From Streptomyces sp. NBC_01591 (GTDB taxonomy: Bacteria > Actinomycetota > Actinomycetes > Streptomycetales > Streptomycetaceae), in NCBI RefSeq assembly GCF_035918155.1, contig NZ_CP109327.1:3286001-3350000 (forward strand): 64,000 nucleotides of DNA, in the 5' to 3' direction. The position numbers and the translations under genes were made by a program. Of this stretch, positions 8,452-16,776 are shown in pieces. The notes beneath the pieces are model-generated. The model was not told the origin of the DNA, did not search any database, and was given only the letters and a program-made list of their open reading frames with translations. The stretch's first letter is position 1. The number at the start of each line of letters is the position of its first letter.

Positions 8452-11367
8452 ATGGCCGACCACCTGTTCAACCTGCACGGCGACGTCCTGGGCGCGATGC
8501 GGCGCGGTCCCAAGCACTTCACCAAGCTGGCCTTCGTCCTCTCCGAGGCCGACGAGCCCGCCGACACGGAGCTGAGCCACTTCCGGGACCGGATCGTCGC
8601 CGCCGGTCCCGGCGACGAGCTCACCGCGCTCTGGCACCGCACCCTGACCTCCTGGGACCTGGCGGAACAGGCCGACTGGTCCACTGCCCCGCCCCGCACG
8701 GACGCCCGCCGCACGGACACGTACAACCGCCTCGGCTTCGGCGCCGATCTGCGCAAGGCGCTCGACGGGGCGGTCCCGGTCTTCAAGGAGCCGGGCCCCA
8801 CCGTCATCAGCGAGGAGTTCACGTCCTGGTACTCGCGTGACACCGCGGCCGCCCGCTCCTTCTACTGGAACTCCTACGAGCAACTCCTGCGCCGCAAGGG
8901 CTGGTCGGACGCCGCGGTCTCCAGCCTCGACGAGGCCAGTCACGCCGTGGTGGAACGCCTCTCCGACCCCACCCGCACCCAGGCGTACGGTGCCCGGGGC
9001 CTGGTCGTGGGCTACGTCCAGTCCGGTAAGACCGCCAACTTCACCGGCGTCGCGGCGAAGGCCATCGACGCGGGCTACCGCCTGGTCATCGTCCTCGGCG
9101 GCACCCTGAACCTCCTGCGGGGCCAGACCCAGCGGCGTCTGGACATGGAGCTGATCGGTCAGGAGAACATCCTGCGCGGCGCCGACCCGTCGGACCCGGA
9201 CGCCCTGGTCGGCATCGACTACCAGGACGACGAGGACTGGCCGGCGAAGTTCGTCAGCCACGGTCACCGCCCGTTCAACATCGAGCGCCTCACCACCCGG
9301 GACGACGACTACCGCAGCCTCCGGCAGGGCATCGGGGCCCTGGAGATCGAGAAGCGCGAAAAGCACCTGCCGCTGTACGTCCCCGACAACCTGCACCGCG
9401 CGGCCGCCCGCGTCATGGTCGTCAAGAAGAACAAGTCCGTCCTGACGAACCTGGTGAAGGACCTCAGGAAGATCGGCCCGATCCTCCGCGAGATCCCCAC
9501 CCTGATCATCGACGACGAGTCCGACCAGGCCTCCGTGAACACGTCCGACCCGAAGAAATGGGAATCGGGCCAGACACAGCGCACGGCGATCAACGGTCTG
9601 ATCTCCGAGCTTCTCGGCCTGCTCCCGCGCGCACAGTACGTCGGCTACACCGCCACCCCGTTCGCGAACGTCTTCATCGACCCGAGCGACGGCGAGGACA
9701 TCTTCCCGCGCGACTTCCTCATCTCCCTGCCGCGCCCCGTCGGTTACATGGGCGTGCAGGACTTCCACGACCTGGACGGCGAGGGAGCGGCCGAGGAAAC
9801 CCACGTACGCGGCATCTACGACGACACGGGCGACCGCCTCCAGGAGGCGATGGACGCGTTCGTCCTCACCGGCGCGCTGAAGCTGTACCGCGCCGACCGC
9901 GGAGTGCCCGCGGGCCCGTTCCGCCACCACACGATGCTGGTGCACGAATCGGTGAAGATGGACGACCACGCGGACCTGGCGCTGCGCATCAACACCCAGT
10001 GGCACCGCGCGGGTTACACCTCCCACGAGGGCCACGCCCGCCTGGAGAAGCTGCTCGCCGACGACTTCGCCCGCCACGCGGACGACGGCCTCCCGACCCC
10101 GTCCGCCTACGCCGACCTGCGCCCGTATGTCTCCCGCGCCCGCCAGCTGATCAACGCGGGCGGCAACCCGGTCGTGGTCGTCAACGGCGACACGGACCGC
10201 TACTTCTCCCAGATCGACCTGGACTTCGACCGGACCCCGAACGTCTGGAAGATCCTGGTCGGTGGCACGAAGCTCTCCCGCGGCTTCACGGTCGAGGGCC
10301 TCACCGTCACCTACTACCGCCGCACCACCCGCCAGGCCGACACCCTGATGCAGATGGGCCGCTGGTTCGGCTTCCGCCCCGGCTACCGCGACCTGGTCCG
10401 CCTCTACATAGGCCGCGAGGAACCGCTGACGAAGACCCGGACGGTCGACCTGTACGAGGCCTTCGAGGCGATCTGCCGCGACGAGGAGACCTTCCGCTCC
10501 CAGCTCTCGCGATACGCGGAACTGATCGACGGCCAACCACAGGTGACCCCCGCCCAGATCCCGCCCCTGGTCTCCCAGCACCTCCCGTGGATCAAGCCGA
10601 GCGGCCGCAACAAGATGTTCAACGCGGAACTGGTCGAGATCCGGTCACCGGGCCAGTGGGTGGAGCCGACGGCGTACCCGACGGACGGGGCAGATCTGCG
10701 GCACAACTCGGAGGTGTGGCTGCCGGCGCTTGAGTCGCTGGACACAGACCCGGCTGTCTTCGTCACCCTCTCCGAAGATGACCGAGGCGGCTACACGCGC
10801 TACCCAGCGAAGACCACTGTTCTCCCCCACAGTCAGCTGCTGGACATCATGAGCAGACTCACCTGGGGTCGCCCAGACCTCTTTGCTCCTCACCTCGCGT
10901 ATCTCAAGGACCCCAGCGACACCGGGTGCGCGACCGACGACTGGGTCCTTGTGCTCCCGCAGACTTCCGGCCGCACAAGCGTGGAAGCACGGATCGCGGG
11001 CTCCCCTCCGCTCACTCTCGTCCAGCGCAAGCGCAACGCCCGCGGCGTCTTCAACCGTATCTCTGGCATGGCACACCGCCAGTCCGCCGAACGCATCGCC
11101 GGCCTGCATCCGCTGAGCGAGGAAGACCCCTTTGCCACCCGGTTCCACCAGCAGCGGCGGGGTGTCTTGCTGCTCTATCCAGTGGTCGACCCCACGCTTG
11201 ACACACCCGCCGGCGCCGTGGCCAAGGGCCATATCGATCCGGCCAAGGTCGTGATGGCTGCAGCGTTTATCCCGGCTGTCAGCCAGACAGCCAAGCAGAT
11301 ACCCTTCGTTCGCTTCCGCACCATCGATTCATCACGCGATGGGCAGGCGGTCGTCACAGCCGGTTAA
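8452..11367 (+). CDS. Z1-domain helicase-like ATPase
   Basis: A 971-residue protein of the Z1 family, superfamily II helicase-like ATPases that co-occur with MORC-type GHKL ATPases in restriction loci. Walker A is GYVQSGKT (about 187-194), Walker B IIDDESDQ (about 352-359), motif III-like GYTATPF (about 397-403), and the motif V/VI regions LSRGFTVEGL (about 610) and QMGRWFGF (about 634). It begins 52 bases after the GHKL gene and ends 48 bases before the NaeI-like gene. The first three quarters have extreme G/C third positions; after about base 10690 codon choice becomes visibly more relaxed (CTT, GCT, ACA, AGT), as in the following genes. Start codon certain, ribosome site weak. Confidence 0.88.
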   Translation: MADHLFNLHGDVLGAMRRGPKHFTKLAFVLSEADEPADTELSHFRDRIVAAGPGDELTALWHRTLTSWDLAEQADWSTAPPRTDARRTDTYNRLGFGADLRKALDGAVPVFKEPGPTVISEEFTSWYSRDTAAARSFYWNSYEQLLRRKGWSDAAVSSLDEASHAVVERLSDPTRTQAYGARGLVVGYVQSGKTANFTGVAAKAIDAGYRLVIVLGGTLNLLRGQTQRRLDMELIGQENILRGADPSDPDALVGIDYQDDEDWPAKFVSHGHRPFNIERLTTRDDDYRSLRQGIGALEIEKREKHLPLYVPDNLHRAAARVMVVKKNKSVLTNLVKDLRKIGPILREIPTLIIDDESDQASVNTSDPKKWESGQTQRTAINGLISELLGLLPRAQYVGYTATPFANVFIDPSDGEDIFPRDFLISLPRPVGYMGVQDFHDLDGEGAAEETHVRGIYDDTGDRLQEAMDAFVLTGALKLYRADRGVPAGPFRHHTMLVHESVKMDDHADLALRINTQWHRAGYTSHEGHARLEKLLADDFARHADDGLPTPSAYADLRPYVSRARQLINAGGNPVVVVNGDTDRYFSQIDLDFDRTPNVWKILVGGTKLSRGFTVEGLTVTYYRRTTRQADTLMQMGRWFGFRPGYRDLVRLYIGREEPLTKTRTVDLYEAFEAICRDEETFRSQLSRYAELIDGQPQVTPAQIPPLVSQHLPWIKPSGRNKMFNAELVEIRSPGQWVEPTAYPTDGADLRHNSEVWLPALESLDTDPAVFVTLSEDDRGGYTRYPAKTTVLPHSQLLDIMSRLTWGRPDLFAPHLAYLKDPSDTGCATDDWVLVLPQTSGRTSVEARIAGSPPLTLVQRKRNARGVFNRISGMAHRQSAERIAGLHPLSEEDPFATRFHQQRRGVLLLYPVVDPTLDTPAGAVAKGHIDPAKVVMAAAFIPAVSQTAKQIPFVRFRTIDSSRDGQAVVTAG

Positions 11368-11415
11368 TGACGATCTGCGCGACAGGAACTCGGACCAGAG
11401 ATCGGGAGCTTTCGG

Positions 11416-12360
11416 GTGGGACGGCTTGTTCTTCAGAAGCCTGGGGAAATCTGCACGAATACGGATACGGCCCCAGAGCACGTCCTTCGCGGGCCGGAGG
11501 ATGACATCGAACTCCAGGCCGTCCTTAGCTGGTTCCGTGACCAGCCCGTCGGGCTGCTCTACACCGAGGCGATCCGTAACTCGATCGACTATGTCCTTGA
11601 TGGAGGCAGAACCAGCCGGTTCGATCTGCTGTCGTCCGACGTACATCCGGGCGAGAGGGCCTCGGTTGGCGCGAAGCTGGAGTACGAGGTTCTGCGGATC
11701 TTCAATCTGCCGAAAGCCAAACCCCTCGACACGCTCATCGCGGGCGCCCCGGTAGACATCAAAGCGACGGTCGGGGACAACTGGGCTATCCCGACAGAAG
11801 CACACTGCCAACTATGCATCTGCACCCAGATTCAGCTGAAGAAGAACCGCCATAGGTCCTGGCTGGTCCGGACACATCGGTCCTGGCTGTACCGGGGCAA
11901 GGGCAATAAGGACGGCAAACGCGGACTGGCTGTTGACGCTCGCACCCACTGGAGCGTCCCGCTTTACGACTGGGAAGATCTGCCCATCAACCCTCTGCGG
12001 TACCTGACCGAGGGCCAGGCCACGCAGGTCCTGGCGAAGAAGCCCGGTCAGGTGAAGCGACTGCTGATGATGTTCCGTTTCTTGGAGGGCCGCATCATTC
12101 CCCGGAACGTCATCCTCACTGTCGGAGCGGGCAGGGACGACCCTATGCGCCGAGCCCGACAGGCTCGGGATGAGGCAGTCAAGGAAGGTCTGACACTTCT
12201 GTGCGGTGACTGGGTTGAGTCCCGCGAACAAGCCGCAGCGCGAGGGATCGCTCTCGGCTCCGGTGAGTGGATTGCGCTTCGAGATGACTCAGCCAGCAAG
12301 CCCGTGGCCAGCCACGTGCCAGACTGTTTGCAAGCACCAGATATATCGAAGGCTGGCTAG
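11416..12360 (+). CDS. NaeI-family type II restriction endonuclease
   Basis: A 314-residue protein of NaeI size (NaeI about 317). The PD-(D/E)XK core fits NaeI exactly in spacing: Glu89, Asp105, Asp114 and Lys116 (LDTLIAGAPVDIK) correspond to NaeI Glu70, Asp86, Asp95 and Lys97. C-terminal motifs of the NaeI DNA-binding (CAP-like) domain follow, such as RIIPRNVILTV and LTLLCGDW. NaeI cuts GCCGGC and needs a second, effector copy of the site; the same specificity here is likely but unproven. The GTG start has GGGAG seven bases upstream. It lies in the forward operon just before vsr, with a two-base gap. Third-position GC is lower than in core genes, consistent with transfer. Confidence 0.85.
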   Translation: MGRLVLQKPGEICTNTDTAPEHVLRGPEDDIELQAVLSWFRDQPVGLLYTEAIRNSIDYVLDGGRTSRFDLLSSDVHPGERASVGAKLEYEVLRIFNLPKAKPLDTLIAGAPVDIKATVGDNWAIPTEAHCQLCICTQIQLKKNRHRSWLVRTHRSWLYRGKGNKDGKRGLAVDARTHWSVPLYDWEDLPINPLRYLTEGQATQVLAKKPGQVKRLLMMFRFLEGRIIPRNVILTVGAGRDDPMRRARQARDEAVKEGLTLLCGDWVESREQAAARGIALGSGEWIALRDDSASKPVASHVPDCLQAPDISKAG

Positions 12361-12362
12361 CA

Positions 12363-12821
12363 GTGTCCGACCCCGAAGCCTGGACTCCGCCTGAAGGATC
12401 CTGGGCGTCCTCAGCCGCACGGCGGAAGAACATGCAGGCCATTCGGAGCCGCGACACAAAACCGGAACGGCTGATCCGCCGGCTCGTCCACGCCAGCGGC
12501 CTCCGCTACCGAGTCGCGGCAAAGCCTCTGCCGGACCTTCGCCGGACGGCGGACATGGTGTTCCGCCCGGCCAAGGTCGCGGTGTTCATTGACGGCTGCT
12601 ACTGGCATGGCTGTCCCGAGCACTACGTCCCGCCCAAAACCAACCCTGGGTACTGGTCAGACAAGGTGGCACGGAACGTGGCCCGTGACCGTGACACTGA
12701 CCAGCGCCTCGCTGAGGCCGGCTGGCTGGTACTGCGCTTCTGGGAGCATCAGGACTCAGACACCTGCGCGCTCACGATCGTCAGTGCTGTCCGCGAGCGA
12801 CGGAACGCTCTGGCCCGGTAG
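12363..12821 (+). CDS. vsr: Vsr very-short-patch mismatch endonuclease
   Basis: A 152-residue Vsr homologue that nicks beside T:G mismatches created when 5-methylcytosine deaminates, so repair restores the C. Signatures are MQAIRSRDTKPE near residue 24, Asp64 in TADMVF, and the active-site/zinc block FIDGCYWHGCPEHY (76-88) followed by FWEHQ. Its GTG start is two bases after the stop of the NaeI-like gene, indicating translational coupling. Linkage to cytosine methyltransferases makes functional sense. Its last 66 bases overlap the 3' end of the convergent methyltransferase gene. Confidence 0.93.
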   Translation: MSDPEAWTPPEGSWASSAARRKNMQAIRSRDTKPERLIRRLVHASGLRYRVAAKPLPDLRRTADMVFRPAKVAVFIDGCYWHGCPEHYVPPKTNPGYWSDKVARNVARDRDTDQRLAEAGWLVLRFWEHQDSDTCALTIVSAVRERRNALAR

Positions 12822-14081
12822 CAGATCCTGCGTCTCAGTCTTGCGCTGCTTTTCGCGTTTGTGGGCAGCGCGCAGCACGGCAGCGATCGCCTTCCCCACT
12901 GCCTCAGCGACAGGCGGGGGAAATGCATTTCCCACCTGCCGGTACTGGGCGGTTTTACCTCCGCTGAATTTCCAATCTTGCGGAAACCCTTGAATAATTG
13001 CCGCTTGCTCGACCGTCAGCATAGGGCCATCCGGGCGGAATAGGTCACGCCCTCGACTACCCTTTTTCTTGCTCTCCTCATAGTCGTTAGCAACACCCAT
13101 TCCAGAAACACCCAGCTGCTTCCAGGATGCCTTTGCGCGACTCGGCCCCAGGTCAGCCCCGCCGTGCTTCTTTGAGCCACCAACGAGTGTAGGCGCGATG
13201 CCGCCATCCTTCTTGTTCGCAGCAGCCTTAGATGCCCTGTCTTTCCAATCATCGAGACACTTCCGCGCCTCGTCCGCGATATCTCCCCCCATTTCCAGGT
13301 ACGGCTGGTACCTGGCCTCCATAGAGTCGCTGAGTGCCTCGAAAACACTCTTCGGAGCGCCTGTTGCAGTGGGCCACACAAATTCGAGATCACCGAGTAC
13401 ATCCTTGCGGATAGCCACAAGAACAGCTCGTGGACGCAACTGAGGCACGCCAAAGTCACTGGCCTCTAGGACCTCCCACTTGCACACCTTGTAGTCGAGG
13501 CCCTCGAAGTCTTCCTCCAGCCCCGTCTCGGGCCGCTTAGCCCGACCACCCTGAAGCCTCGCTTCGATATAGGTGCGATATTCCTCGAACTTCGCGTCCT
13601 TAATCCCTCGAACATTTTCAATCATCACTGCCTTAGGGCGAAGCTCATCAACGAGCTCTAGCATCCGAGGAAAGAGATCTCGCTCGTCATCCTTCCCCAA
13701 TTGCTTACCGGCATGCGAAAAAGGCGGGCACGGAACACCCCCCGCAAGCAAGTCAAGCTCGCGACGCAAGAGAGGGCCACCAAGAAACTTGGATGGCTTT
13801 TTCAGTCCCGCTTCGGGGAATTTCTTGCTAGGCAGCGGACGGAATTCATTTACGTCATTATTAATGACGTCACAGTGCTCCCGCTCCCAGCTCCACCCGT
13901 CGAGAGACTTAATGTTATCCGTCAGGGTAGTCGCGGCATGCTCGTCGATTTCAACGAGCGCAAGGTGCTTAAATCCGGCCGCGTGGAGACCGATGGCTTG
14001 CCCCCCGGCACCCGCGCAAATCTCGATCGAGGTCAACACATGATCCTCGCTCCAGGTCGGCGTATTGTCGCTGAGCGTCAT
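12756..14081 (-). CDS. DNA cytosine-5 methyltransferase, Dcm type (first copy)
   Basis: A 441-residue C5-cytosine methyltransferase. Motif I is SIEICAGAGGQAIGL (18-32), motif IV GGVPCPPFS with nucleophile Cys118, motif VI ENV (155-157), motif VIII PQLRPRAVLVAIR and motif X QVGNAFPPPVAEAV. The stretch between motifs VIII and X, the target recognition region, contains a lysine-rich insertion absent from the second copy. The ATG at 14081 follows AGGAGG at ideal spacing, so the in-frame ATG at 14138 is rejected. It runs against vsr with a 66-base overlap and is followed upstream by the broken HNH gene on the same strand. It probably protects the sites cut by the NaeI-like enzyme or by the HNH nuclease. 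Confidence 0.93.
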   Translation of the reverse strand: MTLSDNTPTWSEDHVLTSIEICAGAGGQAIGLHAAGFKHLALVEIDEHAATTLTDNIKSLDGWSWEREHCDVINNDVNEFRPLPSKKFPEAGLKKPSKFLGGPLLRRELDLLAGGVPCPPFSHAGKQLGKDDERDLFPRMLELVDELRPKAVMIENVRGIKDAKFEEYRTYIEARLQGGRAKRPETGLEEDFEGLDYKVCKWEVLEASDFGVPQLRPRAVLVAIRKDVLGDLEFVWPTATGAPKSVFEALSDSMEARYQPYLEMGGDIADEARKCLDDWKDRASKAAANKKDGGIAPTLVGGSKKHGGADLGPSRAKASWKQLGVSGMGVANDYEESKKKGSRGRDLFRPDGPMLTVEQAAIIQGFPQDWKFSGGKTAQYRQVGNAFPPPVAEAVGKAIAAVLRAAHKREKQRKTETQDLLPGQSVPSLADSTDDRERAGV

Positions 14082-14173
14082 CGGCTCCTCCTGGCGTGGC
14101 TGATACAGACACGCAAGTGTCGCATCTACCACCGACAACGTTTACGACGCTCGTCCCATCCCACCCGGCGCAG

Positions 14174-14899
14174 TCAGCTCTCCAGCAGGTCCCGCAGACT
14201 CTGCCGCATCTCGTCTCGCATCGCGGCCGGAAACTGCCGGTACATGCTCCACGCCTGATCGATTGGCTTCAGAAGCCTGCCGTCTGCCTCCATCCACTCG
14301 AACAGCTCTTGCTTGCTCCAGCGAGGAAGCGCCTTCACCCGCCCCCAAACCTGCGCGGAGTCGATCTGGACGCTGGTCAGACTCCTGACCAGCTCGTTGC
14401 ACCGCGCACACTCAGTGATCAGATTCTCTGCGTGAGCACCGCTCCCCGACGCGTGCGGGTTCACATGGCCAAGCGTGAGCCGGGCGTGCGAGTCAGGCTC
14501 TCCTGGGCACGCCTCGGCTGCGCCAACCCCACACCGTCGGCACGTGTGCCTGTCACGCTCGTACACACATAGCGACGCGTCTTCGCACTGATCTGGCGGA
14601 GTCCAGCCGCACGATGCTCCCGCTCCCAGACCGGCGCCCCGAGCTCCTCCAGATACAGCTGGTCCGGCTGCAGACTCGGCCTGTCCAGGTTCGTCTTGAT
14701 TACCCAGCCCGCCGGACGTAGATCCCGCATGCGGCGATCCACCCGCTCAGCCCCGGTGATGGCCACTCGCGGCGCAGCCTTCGAGAAGGCGCCCCCGATA
14801 CCAATTTCATCCCGCAGCCACAAGGCCACACGCACCCGCGTGCCAAGCGTTGCGTTACGCCGGTCCTGCTCCCGCGACGGCCTGATCCATCCACCTTCT
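14174..14899 (-). pseudogene. Frameshifted HNH endonuclease gene
   Basis: Two overlapping reading frames together make one protein like the HNH-fold gene at 20.1 kb. The upstream frame has DRRMRDLRPAGWVIKT, a PVWEREHRAAG segment and SAKTRRYV. The downstream frame continues with YERDRHTCRRCG, GHVNPHASGSGAHAEN and ECARCN, a complete HNH/zinc-knuckle site with both histidines. The break lies in an (AC) run on the plus strand at 14563-14569; removing two bases rejoins the frames. No convincing start codon is visible near 14900 either. It may be a real mutation, a contingency repeat, or a sequencing error. Placed beside Dcm genes, it may once have been their cognate nuclease. Confidence 0.7.
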
Positions 14900-15028
14900 T
14901 TCGAATGCGCGTGCGAGTGGTGAGCGATTTGAGTGATCCCGTTAGCTGCCGTCACTTGCCAGCGGCAAATGACGGCAAGCTGCGCTTGACGACAACAGCC
15001 TTCGGCAAGGCAGCGAGAGGACACCCAG

Positions 15029-16126
15029 ATGATTCCGCCGAGCGACAGTCACCACCGGCAGCCCCCAGGCCTCACATGCATCGAGATCTGCGCCGGCGCC
15101 GGGGGGCAGGCCTTGGGGCTAGAGCGTGCCGGATTCCAGCACACCGCCCTCGTTGAGCTGGACGGCGACGCAGTACGAACGCTTCATACGAATCGCCCGC
15201 ACTGGAACGTCCTCCACGACAACGTCCGCGGCCTGTCCGCTGCCAGGCTCTGGCCAGGTGGCAACGAACAGGAAGTAGCGCTCCTCGCGGCCGGGGTGCC
15301 GTGCCCGCCGTTCTCACTGGCAGGCCAGCAGCTGGGGGCGGCTGATGAACGAGATCTTTTTCCGGATGTGCTGGCGCTCGCCGCATGGCTGAAGCCGAGG
15401 GCTGTTCTGATTGAGAACGTCAAAGGAATCCTGCAGGCAAAGTTCGACGGCTACCGCGCAAGCGTGCTTCGGCAGCTCAAGGAGCTCGGGTACGCCACCA
15501 ACTGGCAGCTTCTTCGCGCCTGCGACTTCGGAGTTCCGCAGCTGCGCCCACGGGCGGTTCTTGTCGCTATGCGGCCCGCTTCTTTTACGCAGTTCGCCTG
15601 GCCGACACCGACTGCGTGCCCGGACACCGCCCCGTCAGTGGGCAGCGTGCTCTACCAGTCCATGGCCTCACAAGGTTGGGAGCTCGCTTATGAATGGGCG
15701 GGCGCCGCCACCCGCATCGCGCCAACGCTCTGCGGCGGATCCCGCAAGCACGGAGGAGCCGACCTCGGCCCGTCCCGTGCCCGGAAAGCATGGGCAGAGC
15801 TGGGTGTCAACGGCTCCAGCGTCGCAGACGCCCCGCCCCTTCCTGGCACTCCCCTCCCCGTCAAGCTCACGGTGGCCCAGATGGCGCTGCTCCAAGGCTT
15901 CCCTCCGGACTGGAAAATCACTGGACGCAAGACCGCGGCCTACCGACAGGTGGGAAACGCGTTCCCACCACCGGTGGCCGCAGCTGTAGGCCGCAGCATC
16001 GCCAGCGCTCTGTCTCAAACGGTCATCGGCGTCGAAGACCCGAACGCCCAGACTGGTTGCCTCGGAAGCAGCCCGTCCGCCACAAGCCGCCGTGTCTCCG
16101 TGGCAAGCCCTGGAGTAATGGCGTAG
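15029..16126 (+). CDS. DNA cytosine-5 methyltransferase, Dcm type (second copy)
   Basis: A 365-residue paralogue of the enzyme at 12.8 kb. Motif I is CIEICAGAGGQALGL (17-31), the nucleophile is Cys92 in GVPCPPFS, ENV is at 129-131, then PQLRPRAVLVAMR and QVGNAFPPPVAAAV. The target recognition region is shorter than in the first copy, but CGGSRKHGGADLGPSRA is nearly shared, so the two may recognise related sites. The ATG has GAGAGGA eight bases upstream. The last 112 bases overlap the convergent DUF3883 gene, giving an unusual Ser/Val-rich tail of about 35 residues beyond motif X. It is divergent from the broken HNH gene. Confidence 0.92.
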   Translation: MIPPSDSHHRQPPGLTCIEICAGAGGQALGLERAGFQHTALVELDGDAVRTLHTNRPHWNVLHDNVRGLSAARLWPGGNEQEVALLAAGVPCPPFSLAGQQLGAADERDLFPDVLALAAWLKPRAVLIENVKGILQAKFDGYRASVLRQLKELGYATNWQLLRACDFGVPQLRPRAVLVAMRPASFTQFAWPTPTACPDTAPSVGSVLYQSMASQGWELAYEWAGAATRIAPTLCGGSRKHGGADLGPSRARKAWAELGVNGSSVADAPPLPGTPLPVKLTVAQMALLQGFPPDWKITGRKTAAYRQVGNAFPPPVAAAVGRSIASALSQTVIGVEDPNAQTGCLGSSPSATSRRVSVASPGVMA

Positions 16127-16776
16127 GCCGGAACCTCAAGCCGGGCCGACTCCCAGCGCCCGGCCTGGTCCCGGTCCGCTGGGACAGCTGAGTGGAGCCA
16201 TGAGCGGATTACTGTGGCCACGTTCACCGCGCTCCCGTCTCTGCCGACGAGAACAGCGACCAGATACCAATCGGTATCAGTAGCCATGACTTCGTACTCA
16301 TGCCGCGTCAGATGAATCACAAGGCGGGTGGGATTCGTCGTCGACTTGACCTCCAGATGCGCGCGCTCCGCAGGAGAACCTGCAGATATGTCGTATCCAT
16401 AGGCGTCCGATTCTGCGGCCACGTGCCGGACCTGCGGCACGCCACCTCTCCTCAGCAGCCGAAGGAGCGCCTGTTCGCCAGCCGCTCCCACAGCTCTTCT
16501 GGCTTCCTCAACGGCGCGGCTCCACTGGACCCGGGGTGCCTCGGCCGAGGCCCTCAACTCGCTGTCGTCTATCTCCACGACAGGGCGTCCCGTCGCCGTA
16601 ACCATTCCCGTCCGCCTGAGCCAGGCGAGACCCTCGGCGTATTGCGCCGGCGTGAGATCGGCGTAGGCGGGATGGCTAGCAAAGAGCGTACGGACTCGGG
16701 ACACCCCAGCTACGCGTAACTCTGCCAGCCAGCGAAGCGCCGCTCGGCGCGTCGCCTCACTGGGCAGCGACGGCAT
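16015..16776 (-). CDS. DUF3883 nuclease-like protein
   Basis: A 253-residue protein. The N-terminal third looks like a winged-helix region (LTPAQYAEGLAWLRRTGMV). The C-terminal half is a DUF3883-type PD-(D/E)XK fold: Glu101 (GEQALL), Asp129 (YDIS) and Glu142-x-Lys144 (LEVKST), then VIHLTRHEYEVM and WYLVAV. A DNA-cleavage role is inferred from the intact triad. The ATG overlaps the end of the SNF2-like gene by 20 bases, so it is the last gene of the reverse operon HNH-fold, ParB-like, SNF2-like, DUF3883. DUF3883 proteins are common beside helicases in phage-defence islands. Confidence 0.8.
   Translation of the reverse strand: MPSLPSEATRRAALRWLAELRVAGVSRVRTLFASHPAYADLTPAQYAEGLAWLRRTGMVTATGRPVVEIDDSELRASAEAPRVQWSRAVEEARRAVGAAGEQALLRLLRRGGVPQVRHVAAESDAYGYDISAGSPAERAHLEVKSTTNPTRLVIHLTRHEYEVMATDTDWYLVAVLVGRDGSAVNVATVIRSWLHSAVPADRDQAGRWESARLEVPAYAITPGLATETRRLVADGLLPRQPVWAFGSSTPMTV

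Noticed and set aside
6795..10581. Long open frames of 512 and 762 codons on the minus strand opposite the GHKL and Z1 genes
   Set aside because: They mirror the G/C third-position bias of the real genes, have Val/Gly/Arg-rich compositions and no motifs, whereas the plus-strand frames carry complete ATPase motifs.
14556..14572. Programmed frameshift in the HNH gene
   Set aside because: The site is a dinucleotide run without a slippery heptamer or a clear downstream structure, and the needed shift is two bases; mutation or sequencing error is simpler.
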